DNA from: Rhodobacter xanthinilyticus
GTDB taxonomy: Bacteria; Pseudomonadota; Alphaproteobacteria; Rhodobacterales; Rhodobacteraceae
Direction of reading: 5' to 3'
Length of the DNA: 64,000 nt
NCBI RefSeq assembly: GCF_001856665.1
Contig: NZ_CP017781.1
Location: forward strand, 3,178,001 to 3,242,000
The position numbers and the translations under genes were made by a program. The notes under the pieces are model-generated. The model did not search any database. It saw nothing but the letters and a program-made list of their open reading frames with translations, and had not been told where the DNA came from. Below are positions 61,464 to 64,000 of the stretch, one piece after another. Numbering within the stretch: position 1 is the first letter of the stretch; each line of letters begins with the position of its first letter.

Positions 61464-61476
61464 CCTCTCCCTCTCG
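61464..61476 (-). promoter_or_regulatory. Shared leader motif CCTCTCCCTCTCG upstream of parB
   Basis: It is 74 bp upstream of the parB ATG and identical to the motif before the helicase gene (56348-56360). Together with GACGGGC at 61405 and CTCTCTCC between them, it forms a leader found upstream of three genes in this block. Confidence 0.5.
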
Positions 61477-61670
61477 TTGCGGCATCTGCAATGTCGTATG
61501 TGTTGGGACAGCCGTCAGACAAGTTCAGCACTGGTCATTGGTACAAGAATACAAAGGAGGTCTTTTCCCAAGTCGTAAGCGGACGCAATTATAGCCCTGA
61601 AAAGCACGATTGCCTGCATCAAGACACATGCTTTGCAGCGTGTGTCCTCAACGCCCAGATGCTTGCCCAA

Positions 61671-62801
61671 TCAAGAACCGCCCAAGCTGCCCAGTACATG
61701 TATTGCTTCGTCGCGATCCCCAGCCGGATCATAATCTGTACACCCGATCGCACTGGATGACATCCAGACCTTGCGGTCTTTGGCCATGCAATAGGCGTCG
61801 TGTTTGTTCACTCGCCCACCGTTGTTCCGGCAAACCAAGCAAGACCTGATAGTGCGACCATTCTCAAAGGCTTGCTGGACCAGGAAAGCACCCAGATGAT
61901 CCCGAACCATTTTCCACGACCTTGTCGGATACCCAAGCCTAATATCGACAATAGCATGGGCTATGAGGTGCGGATCGGAGAGGATCTGCTCCTCGTCCCG
62001 TGTTCCGACCCCCAATTCCGAATACCAGGCTTTCCCGCTTTTATAGAGCAGAAGCGCAAGTCCATTCGCCGAGCAGGGAATCGTGCACAGATGCGGCGCT
62101 GTATCTGGGCTTGGAAAATTGTGGCACCGAGTATGTCGAAGAGCAGCATCGATGCCATCCCGCAAGCGGTTGGCCGCATCCTCGTTTTGAATGTCAATTT
62201 CGATGATCGGAAGGCCGCTTGATATTTTGGTCTCATCGCAGGGATGGGTCACTGCGATCTCAAGGAGCATGCGAGCGTCGGACTTGCTTGAGGACAGCAG
62301 GATGTCGGCTATGAAGCCATCCACCCCCGCCTCCACCGCGACCTGATCAAACATCGTCGTAAGGTCCGTCCGATAGGGCGCGCTTTTCGCCGTGCATGAC
62401 AATCCAAATGCTTCCTCATAGTAGGAACAGACGACCGGATGGTCCCGAGTTAACCAGTATGGCTGACCAGTCCGAATGGCCTCGCTCAGGACAGAAAAAA
62501 GCGTCATCTTAGCAAGCTGATGCAGGTAAGTCTCGTTGTGGCAGTCAGCCGGACGGCCCGCTTTATGCTTGAAATGGTGCTTCCGTGTGCGACCTAGGGC
62601 AGGTACCATCAGATGGCCACAGGCTAGGCAGTTATAGGGTCCTTGTGCATAGCGGTCATCCGAGTTGACCTCACATATTTCAATCAGATCACCTTCGCCC
62701 GTCCGTACAAAGCGGCTGGCGTCAGGTCCGTGAGATCCTGACGGAGGGCGCTCACGCTCCCAGCTTGGGGCTCCGATGTCAACGTAACCGCGGCTGTCCA
62801 T
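61671..62801 (-). CDS. CoiA-like protein with zinc finger and PD-(D/E)XK-type core
   Basis: This 376-residue protein starts at ATG 62801 with AGGAG upstream. It has an N-terminal zinc-binding segment (YNCLACGHLMVPALG, then HHFKHKAGRPADCHNETYLH) exactly like CoiA-type competence nucleases. The core has FIADILLSSSKSDARMLLEI with D...E residues, and a second Cys/His cluster lies near the C-terminus (CLVCRNNGGRVNKHDAYC). CoiA family proteins act on single-stranded or foreign DNA during uptake. On a mobile element, a restriction-like or DNA-processing function is possible. A divergent partner begins at 63015. Confidence 0.68.
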   Translation of the reverse strand: MDSRGYVDIGAPSWERERPPSGSHGPDASRFVRTGEGDLIEICEVNSDDRYAQGPYNCLACGHLMVPALGRTRKHHFKHKAGRPADCHNETYLHQLAKMTLFSVLSEAIRTGQPYWLTRDHPVVCSYYEEAFGLSCTAKSAPYRTDLTTMFDQVAVEAGVDGFIADILLSSSKSDARMLLEIAVTHPCDETKISSGLPIIEIDIQNEDAANRLRDGIDAALRHTRCHNFPSPDTAPHLCTIPCSANGLALLLYKSGKAWYSELGVGTRDEEQILSDPHLIAHAIVDIRLGYPTRSWKMVRDHLGAFLVQQAFENGRTIRSCLVCRNNGGRVNKHDAYCMAKDRKVWMSSSAIGCTDYDPAGDRDEAIHVLGSLGGS

Positions 62802-63014
62802 CTGTCGCTCCTGAAACGGTTCCGGCGTCTAACATTGACAACTCCGCAGCGGAGCGAAACAGGAATTTGCCCACGTGTTCGACCCTTGATCGGTATCACG
62901 GTTTTCTTGCGCTGTTGCGACCGACATGGCACATGGTTGGGATGACAATCCTCGCGTCCATGAACTCGGTAGTTTGAGGAAAGACTGCGCAGATTAAGTT
63001 GACCGAGGGGGAGT

Positions 63015-64000
63015 ATGTTTCATCTCACAATGCGGGTCGCCTGGCATGGTTCGCGCTGGAATGGGCGGGTGTGCTCGGCTCCTTCGTCCAACGCGTTCTG
63101 TGTGGCGCTCGATCGTATCCGGGAAGAGAAGGACGACGTTGCGGAAGATGCCCTCGCTGGCAGGGCGTGGCATGAACTGACTCAGGGCGAGCTGCCGCCC
63201 TGCAAAGCTGAATCCGGCGCCTTCATGAACGAGACGGAGTGGACACGTCGGTTCAATCACCCCTATGCGACCATCAAGAAGGCGGCGGCGACACACGGAC
63301 ACTTGGAGCCAACAGATGTGAAGGTGCCGCCCTTCGCAACATTCGCGGTCCCGTTCGGCTGGATGTTGCGGAGTGAGCAAGCCGCCATCGACGCAAAGCT
63401 GCCTAGCCCGTTGCCATCTGACGAGGAGTCGCCGTTCGCGAGCCCCTGGGTGTTTGGCCGCGCCCGACAGACGGCGATAGTTGACCATGTATTCAATCAC
63501 CTTACCCCCGAACGCTCGCTCGTCTTCTTTTATTGTAAGGAGGGCCAGCCACTCGGCGACGCAGTGCCACGTCTGGTTGTCGGTGTCGGTCGCATCCAAT
63601 CTATCGCCCCGGTGAAGTACTACGACGCCCCTGCGGGCAAGAGCGCTTATCCGATGTGGGATCGTCTTCTCCGACACTCGATCCGGCCGGACGGCTTCGA
63701 CGGGTTCCTGCTGCCATATCACGACTATCTCGAGCCAACCGGCGACACGGCCGAGGACGCCCGTCGAGCTGAGCTTCTTGCAGAGATCGCCGTCCCAGCC
63801 GATCCGGCCCACATGCGGGTTTTTTCTTATGCCGCAGAGTTGGCTCCTGCGGATATTGCGCTTTCAACGCTGATCCGATGCCTAGAGTCAGTGCGGAAGA
63901 TCCGCTCCCATGGGATCGCTGCGGGACCATGGGAGCGTCGTGAGGAATGGCTCAACACGCAGATTGGCCTAGCTTGGAAGGATCGGGGCGCGTTCCCAGG
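63015..64000 (+). CDS. N-terminal part of a large protein, possibly a helicase-type AAA protein (runs off right edge)
   Basis: The open frame starts at ATG 63015 behind GAGGGGGAG, or at ATG 63030 (MRVAWHGSRWNGRVCSAPSS), and stays open to the end of the window, at least 328 residues. It includes VVGVGRIQSIAPVKYYD and RHSIRPDGFDGFLLPYHDYL. I recall such N-terminal modules preceding RecD/UvrD-like helicase domains in large AAA proteins, but no motor motif falls inside the window, so that identification is tentative. It is divergent from the CoiA-like gene and shares a 210-bp promoter region with it. Confidence 0.6.
   Translation, partial: MFHLTMRVAWHGSRWNGRVCSAPSSNAFCVALDRIREEKDDVAEDALAGRAWHELTQGELPPCKAESGAFMNETEWTRRFNHPYATIKKAAATHGHLEPTDVKVPPFATFAVPFGWMLRSEQAAIDAKLPSPLPSDEESPFASPWVFGRARQTAIVDHVFNHLTPERSLVFFYCKEGQPLGDAVPRLVVGVGRIQSIAPVKYYDAPAGKSAYPMWDRLLRHSIRPDGFDGFLLPYHDYLEPTGDTAEDARRAELLAEIAVPADPAHMRVFSYAAELAPADIALSTLIRCLESVRKIRSHGIAAGPWERREEWLNTQIGLAWKDRGAFP

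Overview
The window is high-GC alphaproteobacterial DNA carrying a Tn4371/RP4-like conjugative element. It could be a plasmid or an integrative element with a plasmid-type RepA. The transfer genes trbBCDEJKLFGI, DUF2274, traG, a VirD2-type relaxase, traF, DUF2840, DUF736, RepA and ParB resemble those of Rhodobacterales (Paracoccus-like), Sphingomonadales and Rhizobiales. The exact host cannot be fixed from sequence alone, and no integrase, rRNA or tRNA was seen.

Layout. 1-5910: a giant leftward open frame with two GHKL (HSP90/sacsin-type) ATPase domains that runs off the left edge. 6021-11796: two 2,533-bp IS21-family elements in inverted orientation around the last ~700 bp of a type III restriction (Res-like) gene. 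Removing the first IS by its 6-bp target duplication puts res directly upstream of the giant gene, so these were probably one defence operon. 11797-20260: a multiresistance scar. It holds an IS26 remnant, a LysR fragment, a relaxase remnant, an IS1380-family element, and an In4-type class 1 integron (truncated intI1, aacA4 allele, qacEdelta1, sul1, orf5, 123 bp of Tn402 end), followed by IS6100 and a TetR fragment.

20261-29854: the mating-pair-formation operon (trbB to trbI plus DUF2274, leftward). 29855-34991: an AT-richer cargo block with a HARE-HTH gene, a gene with a C-terminal nucleoside-phosphorylase domain, a dUTPase and a DUF429-like protein. 35152-44768: traG, relaxase, lytic transglycosylase, TraF protease, small conserved genes, and RepA with iteron-like repeats inside its gene. 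45096-45971: a DUF6602-like putative nuclease. 46284-61390: the element's maintenance block, with DUF2285, XRE, DUF736, DUF2493, toprim, a methyltransferase-helicase of the strawberry notch type, small genes and ParB. Three genes there share a similar leader sequence. 61671-64000: a CoiA-like zinc/nuclease protein, divergent from a large partial gene that leaves the right edge.

Together the genes describe a self-transmissible replicon. It maintains itself (RepA, ParB, toprim, helicase), transfers itself (relaxase, coupling protein, trb T4SS), carries integron resistance, and has gained several loci that look like anti-phage or anti-plasmid conflict systems. The best candidates for under-described systems are the double-GHKL giant with its res partner, and the HARE-HTH / PNP-effector pair.
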